Below are positions 10,395 through 21,302 of a stretch of 64,000 nucleotides of DNA, in pieces. The stretch's first letter is position 1, and every line of letters starts with the position of its first letter. Source of the stretch: Saposhnikovia divaricata. Its lineage: Eukaryota > Streptophyta > Magnoliopsida > Apiales > Apiaceae. The notes below the pieces were generated by a model that ran no database searches, was not told where the DNA came from, and saw nothing but the letters and a program-made list of their open reading frames with translations. A program made the translations under genes and the position numbers. The stretch covers positions 141,373,501-141,437,500 of the forward strand of contig CM071596.1 of the NCBI GenBank assembly GCA_036435485.1, read 5' to 3'.

Positions 10395-11117
10395 TACATA
10401 GTTAACTTCGAAAATCATTTTGATCCAGGTAGTATCGAAAATACGGATCTAATATGGTTCTACAGTAGAACCAAGGTTTAAAAAATGTTATATGCTTCAA
10501 GGTTCTACTATAGAATCAAAACTTTATTACAATTAAAAATAAAAAAATTAAATAGTTATTTAGTGTCAAATTTTACCTATATACAATTTTGATTCTATAG
10601 TGGAATTGAGGTTTCAAAACCATTGTATGTATCAAGCGGGGACCAGCACCCGATTTTTTTAAATATAAAGGCTAAATTTGTTCATAAAACAGATTTAAGA
10701 ACCTAGTTTCGTGATAGAACCAATAAATTAAAACAACATTATAAACGCTTATATATTAATTTGGTTCTATAGTAGAATCAAGAAATGTATTTGTAAGTTA
10801 CTAGTTTGTAATTAAGAAGAGCAAACAATGGATGTACTAATTTCATTCTACATTAAAATATAAAAAAAATAGTAATAAATGTATGAAGCCTACCGCAGAA
10901 TCAAAAAGTATGTTGCATTACAATAAGGAAATGAACTAAAAACTGATCTGGTTCTACAGTAGAATCGAACTTTAAAAAACATTATATGTATCTCGCATGT
11001 ACTGTAGAAAGAAAAATTATGCTCCATCACATTTAAGAATATTAACTAAATACTTCTTTGGTTCTATAGTGGAAACAAGAAGTGTGTTTTTTAACTGAAT
11101 ACTAATAATACAATATA

Positions 11118-11233
11118 TTGCTTCTGCAATCTATTGTTCTCTTCCATCAAGAGCTTGTTCATAGCATTCAGCTCTCTGTTAACTGATTGAAGTCGTGACG
11201 CCTCTTTCCTCTATTTTTCTCTCTCTGCGTCTG
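11118..11233 (-). pseudogene. Class III HD-ZIP leucine-zipper exon fragment
   Basis: Minus-strand translation reads KEASRLQSVNRELNAMNKLL then MEENNRLQKQ, the start of the leucine zipper of class III HD-ZIP factors (REV/PHB/ATHB8 group). It is preceded by an intron-like sequence ending TTATTCAG at 11234, the expected acceptor position in the xxRREK region. A small indel (about 11212-11222) shifts the frame after REK. Homology stops abruptly after LQKQ. The preceding exon piece lies at 19733-19776, separated by the Athila-like insertion, so the two pieces are one exon-intron-exon fragment. Confidence 0.85.
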
Positions 11234-11425
11234 AATAACAACAAGAATGCAAATTACAACTTATTAACCAACAAGATTTCCTTCTTGTAAAAGCATGGAG
11301 CTATATTATAATCACACACTGCTCTTTATGATTATGATATATTGATTAATTAAATAATTTAACATTGTTGACAAAAAGGGAAACATTAGATGCCCTGATG
11401 ATGTGAAAAGGGGATCAATTATACC

Positions 11426-13583
11426 TGATGTGCTAGAAAATAAGGATTTAAATTGCAAGTGCACAATTTCATCGTTTTAATATTTGAGATATCGATCCAC
11501 AGAAACTATATATTTTTCACGAATCCTTAACTTTTAATTTAGGCGAATTAGACAATTTGGAAATTGGAAATTTTGGATTGATTTGTTACTACTAAATTAA
11601 ACTATAAAATAATACTAATGACAGTCACTAACTATTTATAAAATTAGCATAAGAAACTGACATATATAACAGTAGAATGCATGCATAAAAATGATATTAA
11701 TGACAAATGATTAAGAGCATCTCCAAGAGTCTCTTAGCTCCCTCCTAAATATATTATAAACAATTAAGCTCTTAGCAAGTTATTACATTGATTTGTGTGT
11801 CAACTCCAACAATGCTCTCTATTATGGCTCTTTATTTTATATTTTATTCATATTTCAATTCCACTTGGACAAACAATCAATGGATGAGAGAGAAGAACCC
11901 CTATTTTACTAATAAAATATTAAGTTAAGAGCTACTAGTTGCTCCTAAAATAGAGGAGAGAGAAGAAGCTCTTAACTTTTTAAAGAGCCTCTAAGAGTCT
12001 CTTGGAGCTTGATTTTTATTCTCTCTCCTCATTTTTTGAGTTAAGAGCTACAATAGAGAGTCTCTTGGAGATGCTCTAAGGTAACAAAATGATTAAAAAT
12101 AAAGAAAGAGAGGGAAAAAAAATTAAATCAAGCTCGGGTGTACAAAATGGTATGGTATAAAGAGCATGTGAATTAAATCAAATGGGCCAGGATAAGAGTT
12201 GGGCTCGAAACAAACATGAAAATGGGCTAAGAAAATGGATTAAAATTTTTAACAACTTGATTAAAATAATAATTGGACAACTGAACTAATAGAAATGGGC
12301 CTAACGTAAATGGGCTACAAAGGAAAACAAGATTACTAGTTTGTTTATAAACGAAATGGAAAACAAAATCAAGACATATGAGTAAAACAAATGAGTAAAT
12401 GATAGAAATAATTTAAGTAATGATTGACAATGATTAGCTAATGATTGCAAAATAACTTAGTAAAACAAACACAAGCATGTGGCACAAAAATTGAAAAGAA
12501 GATAGAAGATGAGCCTTAACGAACATGGAAAGGAAAAAAAAAAGAAAAAAAAGAAGATAGATAATAACACAATAAAAATTGAACCAGTAGTAGCACTAAA
12601 TAGAATAAAACATGATAAAGAAGATGCTGTGCAACACTGATTGTGGGCGCGTGAACTAACCAAACCAAGTAGACATGTACGAATTAAAATGAAGACTATA
12701 AACGAGAAAGACCATAAACTGTACTACAATCGTAACATGAAAAGAAAACATTGCCGGAATTTGAACCTCACCGGAAAGTTTGATTTTATCGGAAAATTCA
12801 AAAACACGACCAAACCAATAAACTAGATATAAATGTTTAACGAGCCAAATTTAATATTACCAAAACCAAATCAAGCTCTAAATTATCAAACCCACAATAA
12901 AATTGAAATTTAAAGGGGCACAACTAAGATTTAATAACTAAGAACAAGAAATTAAAAATCGTTACTTTCAACCCATAGTGTTTAGCTTTCGCTACTTTGT
13001 CCACTACTTGGATTTACGAAAATAACGAAACAAGGCAACAATAACGAAAGAGCAAGACAAGAAGTAAAGAAAATAAAAATTGCATTAATTATAATAAGAG
13101 TGTTTACAAAATTTGAAACTAAGAAAAATACAAGAAATTAAATCTACCCTAAAATCTAAGTTACTAAATACAAGGGGGGTGAGGGGGTATTTATAGGATA
13201 GGAATTAGGGTTAAGGGGGTGTTGGGTAAATCCCCACCATACATTTGGGTTGTGTGGTGGTGAAATCCTAGCCATCTATTTGTTTCCTTCCCCCTTAAGC
13301 TTTGAAGAGTTGATCTTGGCCATACACTTATGTAGTGTGTTGGGATGATCTCCACCTTCCACTTGTCTTGAAATATTCCTTTTGCTCCAAGCTCCTAATT
13401 CTTTTCCTTCTTTCATTTTTGGTCCTTTTTCTTCCTCTTTTCCCCTTCCTTGCTCTTTATTTCTTTATTTTTCCATTTCTTTATTTATTTACGAATTTCC
13501 TGAAATGCAACAAAATAATTCATTAAAATACGAGTTCAAGCAATAAATAGGTAATAAAAATATGCAAAAATATGCACTTATCA
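11426..13583 (-). repeat. 3' LTR of the gag-only element (carries a MITE)
   Basis: It spans 2,158 bp, from TGATGTGCTAG to ATGCACTTATCA. Without the MITE and one copy of its TAA duplication it is 1,793 bp, the same length as the right LTR, and the two can be followed side by side with only scattered substitutions and small indels. Confidence 0.92.
11715..12076. mobile_element. PIF/Harbinger (Tourist-like) MITE inside the LTR
   Basis: The 362-bp sequence starts GAGCATCTCCAAGAGTCTC and ends GAGTCTCTTGGAGATGCTC, a clear terminal inverted repeat, flanked by TAA (11712-11714 and 12077-12079). The other LTR of the same element reads GATTAAGGTAAC at the corresponding place (about 18221), which is the empty site with a single TAA. 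The insertion is therefore younger than the retrotransposon. Confidence 0.95.
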
Positions 13584-15448
13584 AATGCCCCCATACCTAT
13601 CTTTTGCTCGTCCGCGAGGAAAATAAAAACAAAATGAAAATTTAAATGCAAATTCCTATACTCCTTTTCGTAGGTGTGACGGTTGCATTTGGCATATGCA
13701 ACAAGCCCTTTAAACCCCTAGGCAGCCCTAGTGGACGGGTGAGATCTCGTGAGGGCCTATAGTGAATGTACCCACAAAATCCATCTAGTTTGTATAAAAG
13801 ATCACATGGCAATGCTCACCACACATACATGTCCTCTCATGATACATCAACTTAAGAATCAAAATGAAGTTGCAAAGTCTTGGTGTGGAAAGTGCAAGGA
13901 TTCACATAGTCTACTAAAAGAACCATGCAAGAGTGATTATAAGTTCATGTCAAGTGCAAAAATTATTGGTAACCATGCTAAGTCTACAAGGGCACACCTT
14001 AGAGTCAAAACTTGAGATCTCATATGCAAAACAAGCAATACCTCACATTTCACTCACAAAAGAATATTCACTCAAGAACAAGGGTAAGTGTATCACTCCA
14101 TTCCAACAAAATCAAATGCATGCTTGACACTTGGTATCATCCCAACTTAAATCACAACATACATTAATAATGACAATCAAAATGTCTTTATTAGGGTTGT
14201 AATGGGGCTAGGGACAAGGTATGTCAAGAAAGGCCAAAGCAAGGTGAAGTGTCAAAAGCTAGTAGTCACCATGAATATCATGCACAACACCAAACTTCCT
14301 CCCCACACAATTTATTTTCATTTTTCCACAAAAAAGACTTGACTAGTCGAATGAAGGAGGATTACAAAATCATAAGTATGCTCTCATATGTATATAATTT
14401 TTTTCATTTTTTTTTTCTATTTTTTTTTCTATTTTTTTTTTCTAAGGAAAATGATAAATGTAACAATAATCCTCCTTTAGATTTAAATTTTGAAAATCGA
14501 CTATCAAGGTAACAACAAATATTTCCTCAAAAGTTATGAACAAAAGTAAACCCTATTTCACACACCTTATTGCTCCCTCAAGTTCCTACTAGCCTTTGAC
14601 AAAATGGGATCAAGAATACGTAAGACTAAACAAGAAAAAAGGTCTTGGGTGACTAATGTGGTGTGTCACCGAAAGAAAATGATTAGGCTCAAAGGGGTAA
14701 CTAATTGATCATATAAGAATGGTGTGGATAATTTGGAAATATAGGTTATTCCTAAGTGCCTTTATCATTTTATCATTAATTAATGTCATGTATTTCAAGA
14801 AGGAACTCAAACAAGTGCTAGCGATGCAAATGACAAGTGGACACTCAAGCAAACGAATATAAATGCAAAAGATGTGCATATAGGCTCAAAACTCACTTGG
14901 TGTGGTAAAACATAATCAATCTCAAGTAAAGGTATCCTCAATGCACCTACTTGTACTCAAAGCATGAAGACCAAATCATCTTACACCTAATCATGTCCTT
15001 CTAATTTCATGCACAATTCAAATAAGTCTACTAGCTTCACCTTGCTAGTGTAAGTGTGTGAACAAGAACTTTAGCAAATCACTTCTCAAACAAAAGCTAA
15101 TGGATCATAAGATTATCATAGCATGCAAGGGTGCATCAAGCAACTAGCAATCAATTAACAAGACTAGAATACGAAAAGAACTCTTTTGTGATTTTTTTCA
15201 TTTTTTAATTTTTTTTGGATTTTCTAATATTTATATTTACACTAAAAACCCTCCCCCATACCTAAATCATGCATTGTCCTCAATGTATGCAAATGCAAGA
15301 GAAATGAGAAAGAAGAAAGGTGAGGAAATACCTGATAAGGGATGACGGAGACTGAAAACTACTAGATATTAAGAAAGAAAACAACTCATACACATAACTC
15401 CTCCCCCATACCTACATTCTACTATGGGAGGTACAAAACAAATATTTA
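13584..15448. other. Non-coding internal region of the gag-only element
   Basis: No credible protein; the short plus-strand ORFs show no family features. It contains long T-runs (about 14400-14443). The purine-rich phrase AGGTATGGGGG on the minus strand occurs next to the 3' LTR (13587-13598) and again at 15251-15263 and 15401-15413. The first is the likely polypurine tract; the others are internal copies. Confidence 0.6.
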
Positions 15449-16951
15449 CTAACCAATACCTGCTCTCAGAAAAACTATTTTTGTTATACAACCAACATAT
15501 TTCAGAAACTCACCCATGAAAATGACATAGACCACTCGAACGATCCGATTAGGCGCAAGAATAAAACTCATATTCCTAACTTCATCCATAGAACACGAGG
15601 ATGCTTCTTTTTGTTGTTTAAGCAAATTAATTACGATAAGATGTTGGTCATGAATATCATGAGTTTCGATGAAAGATGGAGCACGAGTGGAAAATGAAGA
15701 AATAGAAACGGGTGGGGGTGGCTCTTCGAAAAATGTGTTACCAACAGAATTAGGATCACAAGAACTATTCTTATGTTGGGTTTCCCATTTGGAACAAATA
15801 TTCTTCATCTCTCCAAACATCTCTTCCGAGGTCAAATCCTTAAAAGATTCGTGAAGCTCTCGATTGGTCTCGTAATGCAATTGAAAACCTTGTTTAAGAA
15901 GAGACTCAATCTCATGATCGTCCAAATTTGACCTTGAAACAACCTCCTTAACTAGATTAGCTCCTATTGGTTGAGTATGAAGTTCTTTAGGTTTTTTAGG
16001 AAGAGGTTTGGAAGATGAAAGGAAAAGTTCACTAGACGAAGATGATGATTGTCTAGGTGAAGCCACAAAATCAGAATCATCGGGATTCTTCGTTTGACCT
16101 AGAGAAAGAATGATGTCAGCATTAGAATCTTCTTCGTGTGAATCACCACCGAAAGGAGTGTCAACTTGAACATTAGACCTAGGAAAAATGATATCATCGA
16201 AAGTATCGATAGGTCTTTGAGTGATAAGAAATTTAGGGTTGACCTCGGGTGGATTCGGGGTGGTTATCGTCTCACACTCGCACATTGTGGCTAATTGATT
16301 CACTTGAAATTCTAACTTAGATAAGGCTTGAACATTAGAGTTCAAAATTTGCCTATCAGAAGTTATGGTTCGCATGAAGTTTTCTTGAGAAATCAATAAA
16401 GCCTCGATACTCTTTTCTAAGGTGTCAAGTTTCCTATTCGAATTATGAAATCCGGGTGGGTGGGCGGGTGTTTGAATTGAACTCGAATAAGGAACTTGAC
16501 TCGGAATTGGATAAGAGTTCAGTTCTTGAAAATGTAGAGGCGGAGTTTGATAGCTATGACCTTGGTTCCATGAGAGATCGGGATAATCTCTCCAACCGGA
16601 ATTAGACGACGATGTAAAGTGGTCATTTCGAGAGGTTGGTTGAAACATGGCGTTGACTTGTTGAGAGTTGGGGCCATGTTGAAAATCGAGACTCGGAGAG
16701 TTGATATTTGGGTCCCAAGACGTGTGTGAAGGGCCACTAAGGGTTTCTAAGGCTTCGAGTCGTCTAGTAAGAGCATCTAATTCAGAGTCGATTTCAATAT
16801 CGTTTTCACTAAAATGCAAATCACTAAAAGTACTAGACGACTCGTTATATACACTAGGTTCCCTAGTTGACTCACACCACATCGTATTATCCGCTAACTC
16901 CTCGTCAAAATCCCAACCTTGGTAATAACGCTCCCTAAATGCTACGGACAT
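15449..16951 (-). CDS. Gag-like protein of the non-autonomous element (500 aa)
   Basis: An uninterrupted 500-residue frame with an ATG at 16951. Residues 1-60 are acidic (YYQGWDFDEELADNT). About 90-170 are rich in Ser, Pro, Asn and aromatics. About 172-225 form a helix (KLDTLEKSIEALLISQENF, LSKLEFQVNQLATM) followed by NPPEVNPKF, which resembles the segment of Athila-type gag that follows its central domain. A Ser-rich stretch and a KPKELHTQP segment come after. There is no CCHC knuckle, protease or RT. It probably served RNA packaging together with an autonomous partner's proteins; the function is inferred. The open frame suggests recent activity or continuing selection. Confidence 0.7.
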   Translation of the reverse strand: MSVAFRERYYQGWDFDEELADNTMWCESTREPSVYNESSSTFSDLHFSENDIEIDSELDALTRRLEALETLSGPSHTSWDPNINSPSLDFQHGPNSQQVNAMFQPTSRNDHFTSSSNSGWRDYPDLSWNQGHSYQTPPLHFQELNSYPIPSQVPYSSSIQTPAHPPGFHNSNRKLDTLEKSIEALLISQENFMRTITSDRQILNSNVQALSKLEFQVNQLATMCECETITTPNPPEVNPKFLITQRPIDTFDDIIFPRSNVQVDTPFGGDSHEEDSNADIILSLGQTKNPDDSDFVASPRQSSSSSSELFLSSSKPLPKKPKELHTQPIGANLVKEVVSRSNLDDHEIESLLKQGFQLHYETNRELHESFKDLTSEEMFGEMKNICSKWETQHKNSSCDPNSVGNTFFEEPPPPVSISSFSTRAPSFIETHDIHDQHLIVINLLKQQKEASSCSMDEVRNMSFILAPNRIVRVVYVIFMGEFLKYVGCITKIVFLRAGIG

Positions 16952-17911
16952 GGTAAAGATTGATCAAAGATAAAACCACGTAGCACGTAAGTGCGAAAAT
17001 GAAACACACAAAATAAATGGTGAAAAATCAAAAGAAAAATCTAACCTAGGTTCCATAAATAAAATAACTAGACATTGCTCAAAACGTTAAGACACACTAA
17101 AAATTCCATAAATTAAGAATTATTCAGACCGATTTGGCCAGAATAGAGCAGGCATTGCCAAGAGGCCAAACTCGTCACTTAGACACCGAATCTTAACAGC
17201 CAGGCGAACCTTAGACACTGAAGGTCGTGAATAAGTCTTAATTACGTTTATTTTTAGGCACCTTTCTAATTGAGCGCGAAATCCTAGGGGCAAATGTCTA
17301 ATTAATTTTATTAAAAGGCTAGGGGATGCAAAATGTTGAAAATTAATTGTTGTGGGCCAAGGAAAGAATGATTAAATCCCTTCCCCCATGTTGCAAGAGG
17401 ATTTGCCCTTAAGATTTATTTACAAATGAATGCAACAAACAACGAGATATAAAAAACTATAAACATTTATGGATACTTTAAACTAGGTGTTCTAAACTAA
17501 AGAAAAGAAGAAGTTAACGTACCTTGGTCCGCCAGCGATCACCACAATTTAAGGTACGAAAAATTAAAAAAACAAGAAAATAAAAATCTATCATGATGTG
17601 CACCTACGTGACGAATGCATGATGCAACAATTATGTATTTACAACTAAATTTTTTTGGATTTTTGATTTTTCAATTTTGTATTATGAATTTTGAATTTTT
17701 TGATTTTTTTTGTGTTTTTTTCTAAAAATAAAAAGGGCGAAAAGAGTGAGATACGGTTACCGAAGCAAGCTTTCCATAAATTCTAAATTTTCCACGCTTC
17801 TTGAGAAGAATTCCGAAATCTCAAACTTTCCTAAAAAAAACGAAATAAAAATAAGACAAAAAAATAAAACTAACTCGAAAAATTAAAAATTAAGGCGCGA
17901 AAAATAATTAG
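16952..17911. other. 5' untranslated leader of the gag-only element
   Basis: Non-coding DNA between the gag start and the PBS, on the upstream side in minus orientation. It is T/A-rich with homopolymers (about 17650-17730). No ORF or splice signal stands out. Confidence 0.5.
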
Positions 17912-17930
17912 TCCCCGGCAGCGGCGCCAA
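17912..17930 (-). other. Primer-binding site (Athila/Tat style)
   Basis: Minus-strand TTGGCGCCGCTGCCGGGGA lies 5 bp inside the right LTR (LTR edge at 17936). The TGGCGCCGxTGCCGGGGA type is characteristic of Athila-related elements and gives the element its orientation. Confidence 0.85.
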
Positions 17931-17935
17931 AAACT

Positions 17936-19728
17936 TGATGTGCTAGAAAATAAGGATTTAAATTGCAAGTGCACAATTTCATCGTTTTAATATTTGAGAT
18001 ATCGATCCACAGAAACTATATATTTTTCGCGAATCCTTAACTTTTAATTTAGGCGAATTAGACAATTTGGAAATTGGAAATTTTGGATTGATTTGTTACT
18101 ACTAAATTAAACTATAAAATAATACTAATGACAGTCACTAACTATTTATAAAATTAGCATAAGAAACTGACATATATAACAGTAGAATGCATGCATAAAA
18201 ATGATATTAATGACAAATGATTAAGGTAACAAAATGATTAAAAATAAAGAAAGAGAGGGAAAAAAAATTAAATCAAGCTCGGGTGTAAAAAATGGTATGG
18301 TATAAAGAGCATGTGAATTAAATCAAATGGGCCAGGATAAGAGTTGGGCTCGAAACAAACATGAAAATGGGCTAAGAAAATGGATTAAAATTTTTAACAA
18401 CTTGAATAAAATAATAATTGGACAACTGAACTAATAGAAATGGGCCTAACGTAAATGGGCTACAAAGGAAAACAAGATTACTAGTTTGTTTATAAACGAA
18501 ATGGACAACAAAATCAAGACAAATGACTAAAAGAAATGAGTAAATGATAGAAATAATTTAAGTAATGATTGACAATGATTAGCTAATGATTGCAAAATAA
18601 CTTAGTAAAACAAACACAAGCATGTGGCACAAAAATTGAAAAGAAGATAGAAGATGAGCCTTAACGAACATGGAAAGGAAAAAAAAAGAAAAAAAAGAAG
18701 ATAGATAATAACACAATAAAAATTGAACCAGTAGTAGCGCTAAATAGAATAAAACATGATAAAGAAGATGCTGTGCAACACTGATTGTGGGCGCGTGAAC
18801 TAACCAAACCAAGTAGACATGTACGAATTAAAATAAAGACTATAAACGAGAAAGACCATAAACTGTACTACAATCGTAACATGAAAAGAAAACATTGCCG
18901 GAATTTGAACCTCACCGGAAAGTTTGATTTTATCGGAAAATTCAAAAACACGACCAAACCAATAAACTAGATCTAAATGTTTAACGAGCCAAATTTAATA
19001 TTACCAAAACCAAATCAAGCTCTAAATTATCAAACCCGCAATAAAATTGAAATTTAAAGGGGCACAACTAATATTTAATAACTAAGAACAAGAAATTAAA
19101 AATCGTTACTTTCAACCCATAGTGGTTAGCTTTCGCTACTTTGTCCACTACTTGGATTTACGAAAATAACGAAACAAGGTAACAATAACGAAAGAGCAAG
19201 ACAAGAAGTAAAGAAAATAAAAATTGCATTAATTATAATAGGAGTGTTTACAAAATTTGAAACTAAGAAAAATACAAGAAATTAAATCTACCCTAAAATC
19301 TAAGTTACTAAATACAAGGGGGGTGAGGGGGTATTTATAGGATAGAAATTAGGGTTAAGGGGGGTGTTGAGTAAATCTCCACCATACATTTGGGTTGTGT
19401 GGTGGTGAAATCCTAGCCATCTATTTGTTTCATTCCCCCTTAAGCTTTGAAGAGTTGATCTTGGCCATAGACTTATGTAGTGTGTTGGGATGATCTCCAC
19501 CTTCCACTTGTCTTGAAATATTCCTTTTGCTCCAAGCTCCTAATTCTTTTCCTTCTTTCATTTTTGGTCCTTTTTCTTCCTCTTTTTCCCTTCCTTGCTC
19601 TTTATTTATTTATTTTGCCATTTCTTTTATTTATTTACGAATTTCCTGAAATGCAACAAAATAATTTATTAAAATACGAGTTCAAGCAATAAATAGGTAA
19701 TAAAATATGCAAAAATATGCACTTATCA
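17936..19728 (-). repeat. 5' LTR of the gag-only element
   Basis: 1,793 bp, TGATG...TTATCA, matching the left LTR along its whole length except for the MITE site, which is empty here. Confidence 0.93.
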
Positions 19729-19732
19729 ATAC

Positions 19733-19776
19733 CTTAGATTTTGAAACCAAACTTTGATCTGCTTGGTCTCGATGTT
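19733..19776 (-). pseudogene. Class III HD-ZIP homeodomain exon fragment
   Basis: The 44 bp between the gag-only element and the Tekay-like LTR translate on the minus strand as NIETKQIKVWFQNL plus a split Arg codon, the third helix of the HD-ZIP III homeodomain (usually NIEPKQIKVWFQNRR). The exon ends AAG, followed by GTAT, a good splice donor; the next coding piece (11233-11118) starts in the matching phase and reads RREK. The retrotransposon inserted four bases after the donor. Upstream coding sequence is cut by the LTR at 19777. Confidence 0.85.
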
Positions 19777-20861
19777 TGTGACGCCCCTAGATCCGGGGTC
19801 AAGGATCCAGGTCATCACGGTCCAATTTCCGATCAATATCAATATCTCTTGAGTCTTTTTTTTTTAATACTTATGCAATTGACCCCACACTAATACACAC
19901 ACACACACACACACACACACCAGTCATATGCTCATAGAACAACATCCACAATATTAAAAGTTTAAAGTTTACAGTTATTACAAACCCTGAATTCTACTAA
20001 GTACATTGTTGAATAATACTTCTACAGGAAGCATTTCAACAACCAAAAGTTTATTACAAACTTACACACTTAATTTACGTAAGTCTACTAAGCCCCTATC
20101 GCTTGTCACTACCTCGGGGATGGTCGCCAGCACTCGCTCAAAAGGTCGCCTTTCCCTTACCCTCTTGCGGGGTGTAGTGCGTAGAATCGGCATGGGACCT
20201 AGCTTCTATATACATAAGTGGCAAGAGTGAGCTATAATAGCTCAGCAAGATAATATTGTAAACTAGAATTTAAAATGTGAACAGGTATACATATATATAT
20301 GCATATATAAGCAGAAACCAATTATAATCCTTAAGGAAGAATAAAGCTCTTATTTAATATTACATCATCCACTTACTATTATAAGAAAGAAATCTAAAAT
20401 AATATAATATCAGTTTCTCTTCATCTATAACCATAATTCCATCATCTCATATCATTATTCTGTTTTCAGTATAGAAATCTGAAAACCATTTTCAATTCTT
20501 TCTTTCAAAAACATTGGGGATATCTGCTGTCGCCTGATACGTTAGGACGATGATCAGTCGCCTAATCGTACCTGCTCTCTCTTTTTACTACCGGTAGAAG
20601 GAATGAAGATCATCCCTGGAGGAAGGCCACCTGCTAACATCCTCCCTTGGCATCTTCGTGCCGTAATAAAAATAATAAATGCTGGACTGTGTCGCACACA
20701 GCCCTGACACAGCCACTTACACAAGTCTGTTGCAATCCCCCTTTTTTTCAAATCATTTATCTATTCATAGACTTCGTTTCCACTTCCATTCACATTTCTT
20801 TCACATATACCATTACCTTCTAAACATATGCATAATTCCCTGATCATGACTCAGACAACTC

Positions 20862-20905
<44 letters not shown>

Positions 20906-21208
20906 CCATCTACTTTTATAAATAGTAGATAATCATAAAAAATACTTATTAAATCACAATATTTAAAAAGAATATTTTTAGCAAAATATTATAAATCATA
21001 TAACCCAAGATAACAATTGATACCATTCTTTTATTCACTCTAGATAACAACTGATACCATTCTCTTATCATAAGACATGTTCACTCCATGCATAATCTTC
21101 TCTTTACATATGCATATCCATCTTCATATTCATACACATCTTCGTATACCTTTCTTTTTAATATCAATACTCAAGGAAGACAAATTCTTCATAATATAAT
21201 AATAATAG

Positions 21209-21302
<94 letters not shown>

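Larger units (their letters stand above)
5982..11076. repeat. Dispersed 17-bp hairpin motif, about 14 copies
   Basis: Copies close to GGTTCTACAGTAGAACC (arms GGTTCT/AGAACC, 5-nt loop) start at about 5982, 6015, 6075, 6183, 6215, 9283, 9547, 10456, 10501, 10591, 10706, 10763, 10950 and 11060. Several are perfect inverted repeats (5982, 9547, 10456); others have one changed arm. Spacing is irregular, so this is not a satellite. The copies form two clusters on either side of the LRR-kinase and SLY1 gene fragments (7763-9090), with none between 6.3 and 9.2 kb. Confidence 0.7.
11421..19733 (-). mobile_element. Complete gag-only Athila-like LTR element, TSD ATACC
   Basis: Two LTRs in the same orientation (11426-13583 and 17936-19728) begin TGATG and end TTATCA, and the whole is flanked by ATACC on both sides (11421-11425 and 19729-19733). 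The minus-strand PBS beside the right LTR is TTGGCGCCGCTGCCGGGGA, of Athila/Tat style. The 4.35-kb internal region encodes one gag-like protein and no protease, RT, RNase H or integrase. It fits gag-only non-autonomous elements (TR-GAG/LARD-like). It lies inside an intron of an HD-ZIP III fragment. The LTRs look nearly identical apart from a MITE in the left copy, which suggests a fairly young insertion. Confidence 0.92.

Noticed and set aside
12457..12826. Small ORFs in the LTRs (also 13335-13526, 18579-18970 and 19300-19692)
   Set aside because: They occur in both LTR copies with no coding features, in regions of T-rich or purine-rich composition.
13749..14512. Three plus-strand ORFs of 64-88 aa
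   Set aside because: No family motifs, they overlap each other in different frames, and they lie antisense in the non-coding part of the gag-only element.
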